From contig NW_026262712.1 in NCBI RefSeq assembly GCF_021869535.1, positions 50,574,884 to 50,638,883 on the forward strand: a stretch of DNA of 64,000 nt, written 5' to 3'. Position 1 is the stretch's first letter, and each line of letters opens with the position of its first letter. The notes beneath the pieces were generated by a model. That model had not been told where the DNA came from. It saw nothing but the letters and a program-made list of their open reading frames with translations, and did not search any database. This document shows, piece by piece, positions 21,881-36,565 of the stretch. A program made the translations under genes and the position numbers. This stretch comes from Mytilus californianus (lineage: Eukaryota; Mollusca; Bivalvia; Mytilida; Mytilidae).

Positions 21881-23712
21881 AAGAACATACAAAGTACGAA
21901 GTTGGAGAGCATTGAGCGTTGAGCATTTAACAGTACTTTATACATACACAACGTACATGTATATCAGTTCCGCAGTAGTCTTTTGAAACTAATACTTTCG
22001 AAATCATTTATAAAACAGTTAAACTATAATAATTATATGATTTAATTCTATAGGAAAGTATCTGAAATATGTCACACGAGTCATCAAAATGTCTTATTAA
22101 AACAATATCCTTGAACCACTCCTGTTTCAATAATTTATGATATCGATAAAACTTATACTATGATGTATGAACAATTATGCATTGTGTACCGTAATGTATT
22201 TTTTTATTCTTTTGTCGTCTTGCAGTTGTCATAATTTTGTTTTTAACAACATCTACAGAAGTTATTGATTTTGATTTTCTAATTGTAGTATACTGTAGAA
22301 CAACTCGGTTCTATATAATGAAATATAGTTCTCAGTTGGCTAAAATATTAAAAGTAAACTATTCTCATTTTCAGTGAAAAAAATAAATGCATATAAGGTG
22401 TCAATTTGGAATTGTTTTCTGTATATCCCAACCAGGTAAGAGACTTGTATTGCTAGATTTATTTAGACATTGTTTTCCATAAAGATGAAACTTTTCTTCC
22501 ATGAATTAATCAAACATCTATTTCAGAACAGAAGATCTCAAAGGGGCATTAGCTACGAGGTATAAAAAAATAAAATATGATTTTTTTTGTTCAATCATGG
22601 ATGAAAGTGAAATAGTGAAATAATAATTCGCTTTTAGCAGCCAATTTGGTTCAATTTTATCAAAATATTAAGCTAAGCAACATCGCTGATGAATTATTCA
22701 CTTGCAAGTGAATAATTCGACCTCAATGAATCCGTAATCATATGACCTTCAATTTAACCCCTTAGCTGGACATGGGTTACGCATGTATTCTGCTATTAAA
22801 AAGGAAAACAGTGTCAACATGAAAAGTGAAACAAGGATGAACCATTTGGTTGACTGATTCGATCCACAAAAAAATCATTCTTATACAGGTAAAAAAGATG
22901 ATAAACATACTTTGAAACCTACAATATGAAATCAAACAGACCTGGAAAAATCCAATAGCACGTGGTCGCTATCTATTTATATTTATATTTATGTTTATAT
23001 CGGGATATATGACCGCCGGCAGTCTTATTTTATTCTTTTGTAATTTGGGTATACGTTTTAGTATGCTATAAATCAAATATGAGAATTTGAGTTAAATCGG
23101 TGAACTTGAATTTGACAGTTAATGCCCCTCTAACCACTAAGTCAGAGAAAAACAAACAACATTACTACATAGCCAAATGAAAAAAAACGATGAACGTTAA
23201 AGACAAGCAACAGTTCACGAAACACTAAACATTAAACTTTTTTTTTCATGTTGTTCGCATAAAAGTTGCTATTTCTCCAGGATTATCAATGTGTAATCCA
23301 AATTGTGCTCACGACACGTATTACTAAATAAAATTTTAATCAGGTCAACTGGAGACCAAATACTTTAATGTTTGAGGCATAAAACCAAAATGACATTTTT
23401 CTTATTCAAATCAGGCGATGAGTTGCCTCTTAAGAATTGATACACATATAATTCAGAAAGTCGTGTCATGTGCATTGAAATCTGCAGTCCAAAATAAATA
23501 TAGATCTGTTTCGTGCTTCCGTACCTTCCTTATATGTCCATGCTTACATTGAATTTAACACATTTTTTGTTAACAATCGCTAAAGTCCAGACAGTTTAGA
23601 TTTAGCACGGTTGAAGTCAGAATATTTTCAAATAGAAATATAAAATATTTCCAAAACATGAAGTGATTTACTATTCTCTAACCCAGGAACAGATTACCTT
23701 AGCAGTATTTGG
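21881..23712. other. Gene-free stretch
   Basis: AT-rich, with no ORF of interest and no repeat that I can place. Confidence 0.4.
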
Positions 23713-23856
23713 TAAACCTTTCGGAATTTTTGGTCCTTAAAGTTTTTAATTTTCATACTTTATTAGGCCCTTTTTAACTTTTTGATTCGAGCGTCACTGA
23801 TGAGACTGACGAAACGCGCGACTGGTGTACACAATTCTAATCCTGGTATCGATAAT
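23713..23856 (+). repeat. Dispersed repeat family F
   Basis: Runs from TTTCGGAATTTTTGGTCC through ATTCGAGCGTCACTGATGAG and GACGAAACGCGCGACTGG to TCCTGGTATCGAT. The CTGATGA...GAAA core is at 23,797-23,814, with a weaker helix II than in the 21.8-kb copy. Confidence 0.65.
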
Positions 23857-24591
23857 AGCAGAAAACAGCTATACTATTTGTTTTGGTCCCATTAATAGCG
23901 AGATCTAAATAAAAATAATGTAGCCATATAGCTTTTGCACCAATTCCCGTGCGCAGTACTTTTTTCTAAAATATCATTCATTTATACCAAAAGCTGACTA
24001 TTTCATGATCGAATGTATCTTATTTTTAAAATCGATATAAGATTTTATGACAGGTGCGACATGTTCTATTTATTGATTCAACATTCAAACGGAAATCATT
24101 TCACAAACATTACTAATGACCGCCTTTAATTCCAACAGGTCACCAGATCGCAGGAAACAATATTGTCATTACACAAATAATACATCTTAATTGAATCTAT
24201 GATCGGATAAAGTTACACCAATCAATAGGCGATGAAGAGGATAATTATTTCTATATAAATCTGGATACATGGAGATTTAGAATCAGGTATTGAATTTGTA
24301 TTTATTATTTGACTTTTAAATTAATTGCTACTTAACCAGTAAATTGAAGCGTTTAATTTACAACGACATTTAACATTTCAAAGATTGAAGTATAATGACA
24401 CATATTTAAGGTATTTCATTTGTGTTTGTACTTTAATTGTATGCTTTTGTAGTTCACAGTTATGCAGTTTTATTCTCTTGTATGTTCTCAGTCTTAATTT
24501 TATCGCTTTCGGTCAGTTTATTAATTGAAATTGGAATGAATTCACTTCATTATAATATGCCATATATTCACAACTTCAATAATTAATCATA

Positions 24592-24790
24592 GGCGGATCC
24601 AGGATTTTTCGAAAAGGGGGACGTAATTCCTAATAATTGAAGATATATAGCGTCAAGCAAAGCGAGGCGACAAATGTGTTGGATGATTTTCTATTAATTA
24701 TTTGTATATATATATATTGTGAAAAACATGATATTGTTAAAAATTTTTGGCGATTAAATGGGGGCGTAGAGGGCCTGGATCCGCCATTGG
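24592..24790. mobile_element. Short element with GGCGGATCCAGG ends
   Basis: AGGCGGATCCAGG at the left faces CCTGGATCCGCC at the right, about 200 bp in all. A truncated relative with GGCGGATCCAGCC lies at 35,333-35,461. The 65-aa frame across it is incidental. Confidence 0.65.
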
Positions 24791-25063
24791 TAATGTCTTG
24801 TCAAGTTTTATATCTTAAATGTATCTTGATGTGACCATGTGTGACCCGTGGTTGTCGATTTGTTTGCAAAAACTGCTTCTATATTTTACAGTGAAGTCGG
24901 AGGGCAGTTTATGATAGTTATTGTTAAATTTCATTGTTAGATATGCTTCATAATTTGCAAGTATTATCCCACATTTGTGTTCTTTAATGTACAGATGAAG
25001 CGTGGTCGACATTTAGCAAAGAATTCCACTCAAATATGCGCAAGGGGTGCGTCATGTTCTTCT

Positions 25064-25376
25064 ACTGTTCTACACCAAGTATGTCTACTGTTCTACGTGT
25101 ACACCAAGTACATTGTATGTCTACTGTTCTACATGTTCACCAAGTAAGTCTACTGTTGTACATGTACACCAAGTATGTCTACTGTTGTACATGTACACCA
25201 AGTATGTCTACTGTTTTACATGTACACAAAGTATGTCTATTGTTCTACATGTACACTAAGTATGTCTACTGTTTTACATGTACATCAAGTATGTCTACTG
25301 CTATAGATGTACACCAAGTATGTCTACTGTTCTACATGTACACCAATTATTCTACTGTCTTACACCAAGTATGTTA
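25064..25376. repeat. 29-bp minisatellite, about 11 units
   Basis: Imperfect units built on TCTACTGTTCTACATGTACA followed by CCAAGTATG, some truncated to the TCTACTG and CACCAAG parts. Because 29 is not a multiple of 3, all frames stay partly open, producing spurious ORFs of 70 and 129 aa. Confidence 0.9.
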
Positions 25377-25989
25377 CATGCTCAGATGGATCGATATTGT
25401 TAAACGGAGCATCCAACAGATCTGACACATCTGATTAGTCCTTGTCATAGTATGATTTCAGTTGTAAATATTAAGACAGCTTTTAAAACTTAAGACATTC
25501 ACTTGGACATAGGATGATTATAGAATATGTGTTTTCTTGAAACACAAAAAATAAACTAAATTAATTTGTAATCAGACCTGTTGAATAATATATTTCAAAA
25601 TGCATATCACATCTTTCATCTATTTTTTCTTCATGCACCAAATATTTATACTAGTATTCCGTTTATCAGTTTAAATATTTTTTTCAAGAAATGTTCAGTT
25701 GCAAGAATAACCAATCTTTCAGTCGCAAATTGCAAAAAACAAACCTGTAGATGTTGAATCAATGTCTCCTTGGCGTTTAGCAGCAATGTCCTTTTATTCG
25801 CCTTAAAAGACGAGAACTTAAGTTCAAGGGGGACATTAAGTGCGGGTATTTTTTGCTTCGTGGTGGTGCAGGTATTTTATTTTTATTTGCTTCTTCTTGT
25901 TTTAAGAACATGTAATATTTAGTAATGCTTAATCAATATTCAATCAAATTTAAATGAAATAAACTAGTATGTACAACTAGAGACAGAAG

Positions 25990-26170
25990 ATACCATATAT
26001 CTAAAAGAAACTGACAATGCCATGGCAAAACAATAAAAATTCGACGAAAAGACAAATACTTCCACAAAATAAACAGAAAACTAAAGACTGAGTACCTGTA
26101 ACCCCACCACAAACCGGGCGTGACCTCAGGTGAGCAAATCCTGCTCCACATGTGGCACCCGTCATGTTGA
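25990..26170 (-). repeat. Family A tail, inverted copy
   Basis: GGTGAGCAAATCCTGCTCCACATGTGGCACC in reverse orientation, followed by the ACAATGCCATGGCAAAACAATA block. Confidence 0.7.
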
Positions 26171-28834
26171 ATTGACTTTCCTTTACCACATATCGTGTGA
26201 ATGATACCTTACTGTTGTTGCTAATGAATATACGACAGAAATATGTACTCGTGTGTAAATATTATTCAGACAGGGAGTTTCTAGTTTTTCTTCCAAAACA
26301 CTCAGTTCTGATAGTGTGTCCGCTGCATTGCGTTCCTATGAAAATTCTTAAGAGATTTCGAGCTTACTGTGTATAAAGCGATATAATGTGTGAGCAACTC
26401 TAAGACGGAAAACATTAAAAGACACAGATACTGAAAAACTTTGGAGCGTGTATACCAACTCACTGACATTAAATATATATATATATACAATGGTTTGCAT
26501 AATAACCGTATAAGAACCATGTCAGCGCCCATGACACGACCCACTTCTTGCGTTTTAAGAAAGGTGGAGGGGGGTATAAAATCGAAACGGAAACGCTATA
26601 ACAACTATTAAGTTATAACTTAATATTGTTGGGATTTTTTGTCTTGACTTTGATGACAGAATAGTCTCTGTTATACTTATTCACACTTGTTCTGGGGTAG
26701 GGGCGAATTAGATTTAGCTTAGCACTTTAATTCTAGACATTTTTCCTTTGTTGAAGACCGATTTTGACCATTATAAATTATATCCTTTGATTTTTTTTCT
26801 GTCGTTGAGCTGCTGTCACATTGGTATATTGTCCACGTCTCCATTAAATCATATGCTTTGTCTGGAATAGTATTAACCAGGTCCTGTGTGCTATAGACCA
26901 ATTTGAAAAACGTTTGGATAGATTCAAAATACTGTTTTTATCATCAATATCGTACAGAAAATCATCATGATAATGTCATTTAATCTATAGTGTTAACTAA
27001 CACCGTCGGGAAATACATTTTATCTAGTTCAAACGATGACATTAATTATTCTTTTATTATTGAAATGAAAAATCAAACTACTTTAGTCAGAATATAAACT
27101 ACTAGTATTATTCTTAATAACATCAATACATGTCACTTTGATTGTCCTCGCCTACGATGTTTACTATGCTCGTGTACACATTTAATATCTTTGTTATTTT
27201 AGGTTAACGATGTTATTCTTATATTGCACCACAGTTTCATCATCGTCCAAGGAAAGATAAAGGTTTAGCTTTCCAAAACATGTTTAACCCCACCATATTC
27301 TTTGCTGTCCTGTCCCAAGCAAGGACCATTTAGTCAAGCGGTTGTCTTTGGTTACCGTCCGTCATATGCTTAAATCGGATTGTTAGTTTTCTATTTGGAT
27401 TAGTTCACACTTTGTTTTCCCATGCAGGACACTTTAAAGCTTACAATACGGTAGGGATTTTGCAAATTGCTTAAAGGATGCCTGAATCTCATCATAACGA
27501 TCCATGTCTTTTGGTCTTTTAAATTAGTCGACATGTGTGTCGTTGGCAACCATTATACCACATCTCCTTATTTTTGAATATGTTATTCGCATATGTACAC
27601 AAACAGTAAACCTGAAGTAAAACACCCGTGCACAAAACATTTTTTTAATTATGGAATACTTTTTGAGAAACTGGTGTAACGCCACATTTCATTCATGGAC
27701 AATTTGAAATATTAAAGTTAACAATCAGGATTACTGCTTAACATTAAAAAATAACTCTAATGTTATATTTATAGGCTTGGTTCATTTGTCAACGTCATGA
27801 AAATAAGTTGGTAGATCTATAGATTCAATGTCTTGACGTTGCAAGTATGAATTTGTACGTCCTTGCAGCATACTCTTTTAATTCAACATATTGATACTTG
27901 TCATACTAGTAACATCTCATTTCTTTCTTCACTCACATGAAACACGTGACAAATTTTATGAAAAAAAATCGATTGGTCTTTAGATTGGTCTTTAAAAAGA
28001 CCAAACAATGTATCGTCGCATGTGTGCAAGGGAGGTCAATATCTTTTATTATACTAGTAATTAGAATATAACAGATTTTAGAGAAATAAGTTTCTAAAAC
28101 TATGCTACAATGCTGAGAACTTATTTGATATGAGCAAGGATAATTGAATAGAAATCTGGAAATAAATAACGCAGGGACAATCCATTTAAAAACTAGTACA
28201 GAAAGTTATCTGAAAGAACAGGATAAATGGCTTTCCTGTTTATCGTATTTTTACATGTATTATATTTATTCAAAATTATACTGCTGATGTGAAATGCCAG
28301 TTAGAATGTTGACACTCTGTGTACAGGGAGTACCACGCTCTTTGTGCGTAAAAGAACCCCTGCAACAACTCTTTGAGGGGTTCGTATGTGTTCTTTTTGC
28401 AAGACCAAATGTCTGCACCTATCCAACATTCCCAAATTTGTTATGCTATATCTGGTTCTATGGTGGTCTGCTGAGCATAGCACAACTTTAAGCGGATGTT
28501 GATATTTCATGCCTTGATATAATCAACGTTATTTCTTTCTTTAATCCAAATTGATGCAAAGGAATAAGATACGTTTGCTATGTTACAGACTAATCCCTCG
28601 TACTCCGAAACCCGAATCCATATAAATAACTTAAAGTAAACAGCATGTGACAAAACAAAAGTCATATTATCTTTAATTGTGTTGCACGTAATGAACAAGA
28701 AAAAACAATGGAGAATTTCAGATTCCACATTAAAAAGATGAATAAGTTTAACAAAAATACAGAACACGATAAAGGCAATTTCAAAAAGGGGAAGTCCATG
28801 AAAATTGACCAAATCACACGCTATCAAGCAACGG
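26171..28834. other. Repeat scraps, no gene
   Basis: Holds a family-B-like piece on the minus strand (27,270-27,575) and a repeat near 28,300-28,420 with AAAGAACCCCTGC...GGGGTTCG hairpin arms. There is a short (AT)n at 26,473-26,486. I see no gene; small ORFs at 28.3-28.9 kb fall in repeats. Confidence 0.45.
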
Positions 28835-28950
28835 AACAAATGAAAAACAACTGCCATATTCCTGACTTGGTACAGGCATTTTCCGAAGAAAATGCTAGGT
28901 TAAACCTGGTTTTATAGCTAGTTAAACCTCCGACTTGTATGACAGTTGTT
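28835..28950 (-). repeat. Dispersed repeat family D
   Basis: AACTGCCATATTCCTGACTTGGTAC... and GGTTAAACCTGGTTTTATAGCTAG. Other copies lie at 37,145-37,245 (-) and 46,633-46,880 (+). Confidence 0.65.
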
Positions 28951-29368
28951 TATAGCTCCGTTTTATGGAAAAAATTGGGTGAGCAACCCAAACAGACATA
29001 ATAGGTTAACGTGACAATAACTGAGATCCAGCAGTCAATTCTTATCATTAAAATTGTCATTTATCTTTTTTTAAATTAGGAGTACTCGTTTCAAATAATG
29101 ATAACGCGCAGGACAGATGAATAAGTTTTAAATAAAATTTCAATAGGGTTTACAAGGGGATCACATGCATTTGTAGTTAAAAACTATTTATTCATTCCTG
29201 GGCGGACGACGATTTTTTTTTCAGTTTTCTAAGAAGTAAACCTCCGTGTCTGGTTTATTTTTTCAACTTAAACTTTGACAGATGCGACATTGTAGAGCAG
29301 TAAATTTCAAATATTTGTTTTAAATATGAAAACTCATTGAAAATTCTGTCAAGTTCTTCCCTAATCAA

Positions 29369-29413
29369 ACCTAGCCGCCCCCTCCCCCATAAAAATCAAA
29401 TGGTAGCTCCCTA
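29369..29413. mobile_element. Solo end of the AGGGAGCT element
   Basis: C-rich block followed by ATAAAAATCAAATGGTAGCTCCCT, matching the right end of 15,748-16,031. The rest of the element is missing. Confidence 0.6.
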
Positions 29414-29971
29414 ATAAAAAAAAGAGACTCGGGAACACCGGACAATCTAGGACAAACATAAGCAGTTAACTGGGGTCGTGACAAAAAAAGCTAAGGCATA
29501 TTTTGTGAACTTTAATTTATAAATTACAATCTTCTTAGAAGTTAATCATAGAATAACAGATTACAGTACACACCAATGGAACAGCAACCTAACGGCACAA
29601 AAGTAAAAGACATATATCTGGTTTTATTCATATTAACAAGGACTGTATCGACAGCCTTTAATGATACATGTATAAATAAAATCGTCAATACCATTTAGAA
29701 AATGATTACTAATTCAATAGTTCTTTTATGTTAACGTATGCCTTCGGGATGTGCATTTTAATCTAGTGCAAGCCATGACGTTTATTTAAATATTATGGTT
29801 TGATGAACTGAGAAATAAAATATCTTTAGGTGGAATATTAATAATTTACTCAATAACATCAATATCAATCAGAGTGTATTCTACCAACATGCAGATATGG
29901 TTTAGTACATGTACATCGAAACGTAAAAACGTAATTGCTACGGATTCTTAAACCAATAACGTAATCAAAAC

Positions 29972-31156
29972 TAGAGGCTCTAAAGAGCCTGTGTCGCTCA
30001 CCTTGATATATGTGCATATCAAACAAAGGACACTCTCCAACATTGTAGACGAGAATAGACTTCATGACAAAAAACTCTATTTTGTTGATCTTGTATTACT
30101 GATCTTTTAGTCTGTTTAGTTTCTCTCTATCTTCTTTAGTTTTTGCTCAAAACACAAAAGAGGGTAAAAAAAATCCTCATTTAAGGGCAATCACTCCTAT
30201 GAAGAGTGACAGTCAACTAACTATATCGGCAAAATTTGACTTTTTAATAGATCTTGCCTTGCTGATAATTTTTGTAAATTAAAGTGTTTATTTATCTATT
30301 ATAATTTAATTCATATAAGGCATAAAGGAAAAAAAAAATGTTTCTCTGTAAATATCATAGTTTTCATGATAATAAGCAAAAATGAAAAAAATGGTAAAAT
30401 TTGTCATTTATGGGCAATAACTCCTATAAGAATTTGTCTAACAGTTTTGACGTATATGGACAATTGGTAGAGCTCATTAATCTGAAAATTTTTGCTCCTT
30501 TCAGATTTTCTCTATTTATAACGGGTCAAAAAATAATAGAAAAAAATTTGCATTTTACCCCTATGTTCTATTTTTAGCCATGTCGGCCATGTTGGTTGGT
30601 AGGCGGGGACATCGGACACATTTTTTAAACTAGATACCCTAATGATGATTATGGCCAAGTTTGGTTAAATTTGTATCAGTAGTTTTAGAGAAGATTTTTG
30701 TAAAAGATTACAAAAATTTACAATAAATTGTTAAAAAATGACTTTAAGGGCAATGACTCCTTAAGGGGTCAATTGACAATTTTGGTCATGTTGACTTATT
30801 TGTAGATCTTACTTTGCTGTACATTATTGCTGTTACAGTTTATCTCTATCTATAATAATATTGAAGATAATAACCAAAACCTGCAAAATTTTCTTAAAAT
30901 TACCAATTCATGGGCATGGCGGCCATCTTGGTTGGCGGGCTGGGTCATCGGACACATATTTTAAACAAGATACCCCACTGATGATTGTGGCCAAGTTTGG
31001 TTAAATTTGGTACAGTAGTTTCAGAGGAGAAGATTTTTGTAAAAGTTAACGACAACGGACGACGACGGATGACGGACGACGACGGACGACGGACGACGTA
31101 CGCCGGACGCCAATTGATGAGAAAAGCTCACTTGGCCTTTTAGGCCAGGTGAGCTA
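29972..31156 (+). mobile_element. 1.2-kb dispersed element (GCCTGTGTCGCTCACC family)
   Basis: Starts AGAGGCTCTAAAGAGCCTGTGTCGCTCACC and ends AGCTCACTTGGCC...GGCCAGGTGAGCT. Internally the phrases GACTTATTTGTAGATCTT, CTATTTATAA and AGGGCAATAACTCC recur several times at about 150-250 bp spacing, as if built from repeated modules. No protein is encoded. A second, diverged copy is at 53,855-54,819. Confidence 0.75.
31047..31108. repeat. GACGACGGAC-type short tandem repeat
   Basis: About 60 bp of variants of GACGACGGA just before the 3' end of the 1.2-kb element. The copy at 54 kb has only a short form (ACAGACGACAACAGACG). Confidence 0.85.
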
Positions 31157-34100
31157 AAAAGAGGCACAGAATGCTTATGTCCCCCTTTTTAATCGGGAAA
31201 GATAACACTTTGGCAAAAAATAGTCAAAATAATTTCCTACGCGCAGGCTACGTTCGGTGCTATTTTTAACACTACGTACAACTTTCCTCGAAACCTTGAT
31301 CCGCCCTTGTCAACCATTATCGCTTAATATTGAAACTCTTCAACCTTCCAGCATTTTCATGCTGGTTTTTTGCAATATGATCTGGAAAACCAAGCATTAT
31401 TCAACAAAACAAAACTGCTATAAAGTGCAGATATTTTCCTACTCAATTGTTGTTTAGAGTTTTTAAAATACGTAAAATCAAAAGAGAACTGGACGGGTGT
31501 TTTCACTCTTTCTTACTATAGATTTAACATTTGTAAAAATTTGTTGAAGAATTTTGCTTCCGTGTAGTCCTGCTTCCGTGTAATGTTCAAGTGTTTTTCA
31601 AGTATGGAGAGAAGACGGAACAAGGAAAACACATATTAATTTATTTCCACCAAACAAATTCTACAGGTTAAAAAAAAACAATCAAAATTGTTTAGTTTCT
31701 ATTGTCTTAAAGCAATTGAATATTGTAGGCGACACGTTTCCTTGTCTTCCTGTATCCAGGATACTAGGAATTCAAAGTTAGTTTAAATTCTGCTTATAAA
31801 AAAGCAAACAATAATATCTGCGTGACATAGTTCTACCGCCAATATAATATATAAACATGACCTTTCTACTGAAAATTTATTTATTCATGTTTAAGCTTAT
31901 GAAACAAAAACCGTTTTTGCTGCTATGCAATCTCTCAGTGAGTTTTTCAATTATATCTGACAAAATCAGTTTTTGTTAAGGTCAATGACCTATATCTTGC
32001 AGACATTTCCACAAAGAAAAATGCTATCAAATCCTTCAAAAACATGGATTATATAATACCTTTGCTTATTTTTTTTTATATTGTAGGTTATTGTTTCATG
32101 ACAAATAAACCATGTATTACACGTTAGGATTTCCTTACTTACTATCCTAAACAAACATCATGTCGATACCAATGGCCAGCTTCTACTTACTCTACGGAAT
32201 ATCGTCGAAAAATATACAGCGAATTTCAATATGGTAAAAGCAATATTTAAATCCATTTCGTGTTAATTATTGCCATTTTATTTTATTTGAAGTGGTCTCA
32301 TGTACGTGTATGCCATATACTGTATTTTAATAAAACAAATTGCCAATGACTTTTCATACATATCTAGCATGTGTCTAGATATCTAGTAAGCACAACTTGA
32401 AACCATGTTCTCTCTCTTTCCGTGCAGGTTTACTTTTATAAATTTTGACTTGGATGGAGAGTTGTCTCATTGGCACTCATACCACATCTTCTTATATCTA
32501 GAAACTATTTTGTGCAATGTATACTATTACATGCATAATTAGACATTTAAAACTAGAAGTTATGTTTAATTAATTTGAAATATTAACTTTCTATACTAAG
32601 ACTATAATTTCACTGTTGTTTATGTGTCCAATACCTGACATACGAGTATTAAAAATAGAACAAATGCTCTGTTAAATAACAATGTTAATAAGGATATCTA
32701 AAACGAACTCGAGTTCGTTCGATTGCAATTGGTTTCAATTACAATTCGTTTTATAAAGCTAGATTATAATGCTGCAAACATGCACAAGCATTTTGAACCC
32801 GAATTATAGATTTGACTTTCAATACACTTGTTGTAATTGGAGTATTGTGAATTTCAATTCATGTAAGTTGACCTATCATAAATAACTTGAAAGGAAATAT
32901 GCCAAAACAGTAGGCCAGGGATCATAGTTGATCAACGTTTATGATAGAGAATTAAATGATTTAAGAGTTTAACATAACTGTTCTTGAACTAATAAAGCCA
33001 TGCTCCTCCCCGGCAAAAAATACTGCACCATTTTGTGTATTTATGCATATTGGATGGCGCCTTTTATTTGCAAGTAGTGGGAAGTTCTGGGTTATATCTA
33101 AATCGAACGGTCATATTTGTAAATCTTTGCAGTTACTATACTTTTGATCTATCTGTTGACGTTTATCCTTTTTGCATTTGGGTTACTAAGGAAATTCACT
33201 AACATTAATTTTGTTATTTAGTGTTTTTGAACTCAATAAGACATGTTAAAAATAGAAAAAATAATTTCTTAGGTTTTATTAGAATTATACCATCAGCTAT
33301 TTTCATACTTGCATATGAATAACACCCCCGGGAAATACTTAGATAAAACGTAGTAAGCTGCTTTTGAGTCGCCACGCTGCGTCTAAGTGGAGACTTAATT
33401 TATTTTCCTTAAAAGTTAATATCTTGTCAACGAGATCAATTTGTTCATTTTAACATGACAATATAAAAACACTAACTATTTTCCATTTTGTAATTCAAAT
33501 CTATCGAAGCAAGTTAAATACCTACTTTTTTACATTATCATTTAAAATTAGTATATAAGAATTAAGGTCATTTTACCGAGTCATTCATTGTGTATTGCAA
33601 GGAGGATTATCGACAGACTTCAATTATTTATATTTATAAAGACACGAGCGCAGTTGACAACGGTATATTTAACCGTGTCATATTGTTATACGACTGTGTA
33701 AAAGTGAAAGGACTTACATTCATGGTTAAAAGGTTTAAAATGTAATTCTTTATGGACAGGTTTAAAATTACAGCTTGAAATTATACTAGTTGGTAAGAAT
33801 GTTATTTACATAATTATTTTCTACAAACTGATTATATAAGTGGTTTAATCTTTGGAACAAAATGGATTTAGATTTTTTTGTCTGCTTTTATAAATTTCCT
33901 TTCATCAATAAAACATTTACGAATGACATTGCATGCAATAACCATCATTGTAAGATTGTGTGTCATTCAAAGTAGTGTTATTCGCCAAATTTCATTTTTG
34001 ATATAGCTTTTGCCGTTCATTTTATTTAAATGTCAAATTGATTTTCGTGTTTTGATGAAAGATACCAGAGGAAGATACCTTTTTTTAATTAAGTATACAA

Positions 34101-35332
34101 ATATAATTTCTGATTTGGTATGTTTGTTTGTTTGCTTAGTTTTATTTTCTTTCAAATATCATGCATCTTCTCCGTGTATCTTTGATTACAACACGAATAA
34201 CTATTTTGAAATTTTTGATAGCAAACACGGAATTAAAGTGTATGTTAAAAATTGAATAAAAAAAAAAAGAAAAAAGAAAAGGCGAAAAGAATCCCTAATG
34301 TTGAATTTTAAAACTTTTGTTTTCAATTTTATTATGTCTAGGTCATTTCTGTTATTAAAAGTCTTGCGTCAATCAAAATTGTCAAAACTTTCCAACTAGT
34401 TAGGAAGAAGGTCATACATACAAATAAAAGCACAACTGAATGTGGCATTGGGCTTGATGCTATTTTCATCTGTTACATTAGAATCGTTCTTTTTCAATTG
34501 TTTTATCTTGAAATCGACAGTGCCGGATTCGGGTGGGGCCGAAGAGCTGGCATCCCTTCTTCTTTTTTTATTGATTTTTTTTGACATAAAATCGTCAAAC
34601 AGAAATCTCCTTTCTACGATCTGAGATATTTTTACCATTACAGACAATTCCGCACTCTCTTTCCTAAAGTTCAATTCACCTTAATGATCTTATTACCAAT
34701 CTTTTGATTTTCAAAAGATTTCCTTTAATGTATTAGTTTTTATCCAACACCATCAAAGACTTATTAGGAAGCGGACGCAAATAACACCACAAGTTTGGCC
34801 TTACAAAAATCTAAATAATCAAAAGGCATATTGTTTTGGAAGTACATGTATACGTAATAAATGAAGCAAATTAGGCAAAAATTAAAAGTGTTATCAGATA
34901 GTTTTTCAACGAAACAAAAACGTCAGATATAGCTATACAAAAAATACAAAAGATTAGCAGACTTACATATTAACACCATAGAACAACAGATGTGTACTGT
35001 TGCGCAAGTTGAACTTAAACAATCCCTAGTGAATATATTCACATTTCGCTTTTAAAAATAATTATTTTCTTTCAAATTATTTCCATTCATATTTTAGTCT
35101 GGCTCCAAACGTGACTCGTTGGCCTTTAAGGTGTGCATAATCAAGAATCAGCTGGCACTCGCTTGTTAATAACCTTTAAAATGAAAATATGTGGTATGTT
35201 AAAAGTTATGATTTTAGTTAGACAACTATCTACTTAAACAAATGGAAAATAATGTGAATATCTACATTATGCACACGCACACATATACAGGCACCCTATT
35301 GTCTTTAGCAATGAGCAAAAACCTCTGCAAGC
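31157..35332. other. Gene-poor stretch
   Basis: A family B end (GAGAGTTGTCTCATTGGCAC, minus) lies at 32,448-32,500. I see no convincing gene. On the minus strand, 34,674-34,396 is open for 92 codons after a TTGAACTTTAG that could be a splice acceptor; it includes the basic run KKINKKRRR and might be a terminal exon, but nothing confirms it. Confidence 0.35.
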
Positions 35333-35461
35333 AGGGGGCGGATCCAGCCATTTTTAAAAGGGGGGTTCCTAACCCAGGATAAAAGGGGGGGAGGTTCCAA
35401 CTATATGTCCCCATTCAAATGCATTGATCGTCCAAAAAAAGGGGGCTCAAACTCCCGGATA
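35333..35461. mobile_element. Truncated GGCGGATCCAG element
   Basis: Left end GGGGGCGGATCCAGCC followed by several GGGG-rich blocks and TGCATTGATCG. The right end GGATCCGCC is missing. Confidence 0.55.
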
Positions 35462-36565
35462 TATTGTATAGTTGTGCAAATAAATGGTTACTTTTTAGGC
35501 GACTTTTGGTATATGCAATCTAGAAAATGTGTTTGCTCAAACGTATAAACATTGGTGCACATGAATTATGTCGCAAATGAACGTTTAATTTGCGCAAACG
35601 GAGAATGCTAGCCTTAGCACACATGGACATATCGCAATGGGCCTTTCAAATTAGAAAATTTGAATTTTTACATATGTATACACCATATAATAAATGTTAT
35701 ATTTATTTATAGTGTTTACATTTTTCATTAAATTTTTATAACACATATTAAAGTATACACTTAAATGTTTACTCAATTCTTGATGAAGTTTTGCAAATAT
35801 TCCAAATATAAGTAGATTTATATCACTATATTAAAGTATATTTAATAGCAAGAATTCAATGACAACAATAATACCTATACAATTTGATTGATGACCGTCG
35901 AATACACATAATTGGTTTTTATTCAAATGCACTATTCAATGCCTTCTTTTTACGTTGTAAGAAAAGAGGTTTTAGATTTCACATGACAAAGAAGAACGGA
36001 TTTAATTATTTTTAAGATGAAATTAAATGCAGTGCGTAGTCCGGGAGAGAGAATGGAAATAAAGGAAAATTTTTATTCTACATTAAGTAAGATCCATTAT
36101 TGACAACTGTTAATGTATTTTTCAATCAAAAAAGGAAAAGGAAAAGATTTAATGAAAGTAAGCGAAAAATAAAGTCTTAGATATGCTAGCTACAATTTAA
36201 TCAATGATTTTGTAATTCTAGTAATATTTTAATATAAATGACCTTTAAAATGAAAGAATTGTCTTGAAATTATATAAGTTGAATAAAGGAATACATGGTT
36301 TCGTAATCGTTGTCAAAAATAAAATAATAAATAATAAATAATAAATTGGAAAAAAGCAACGAAATATCTATATACGTTACTACTATGAAAATAATCCATC
36401 AAGCAGAAGGGGGATGGGGTATTTCTTTGTACGTTTGGTAAATGTACTAAGTGACTGTATACTTTCATCTTTACACTGGTCAAAAATATATATAGGAGTT
36501 TGAACAAAAAAAGGTATGACATTTGTTAAAATTTTATTCCAGTGTAGTAAAAAAGTTATATTACA
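35462..36565. other. Gene-free stretch
   Basis: AT-rich sequence, no recognisable feature. Confidence 0.4.

Noticed and set aside
25036-25425. 129-aa and 70-aa frames with a repeated CLL-YMYTK pattern
   Set aside because: Translation of the 29-bp minisatellite. No start context, signal or non-repeat domain.
34396-34674. 92-aa minus-strand frame with KKINKKRRR
   Set aside because: Has a possible splice acceptor and a basic run, but no domain, partner exon or paralogue. Mentioned only within the gene-poor stretch.
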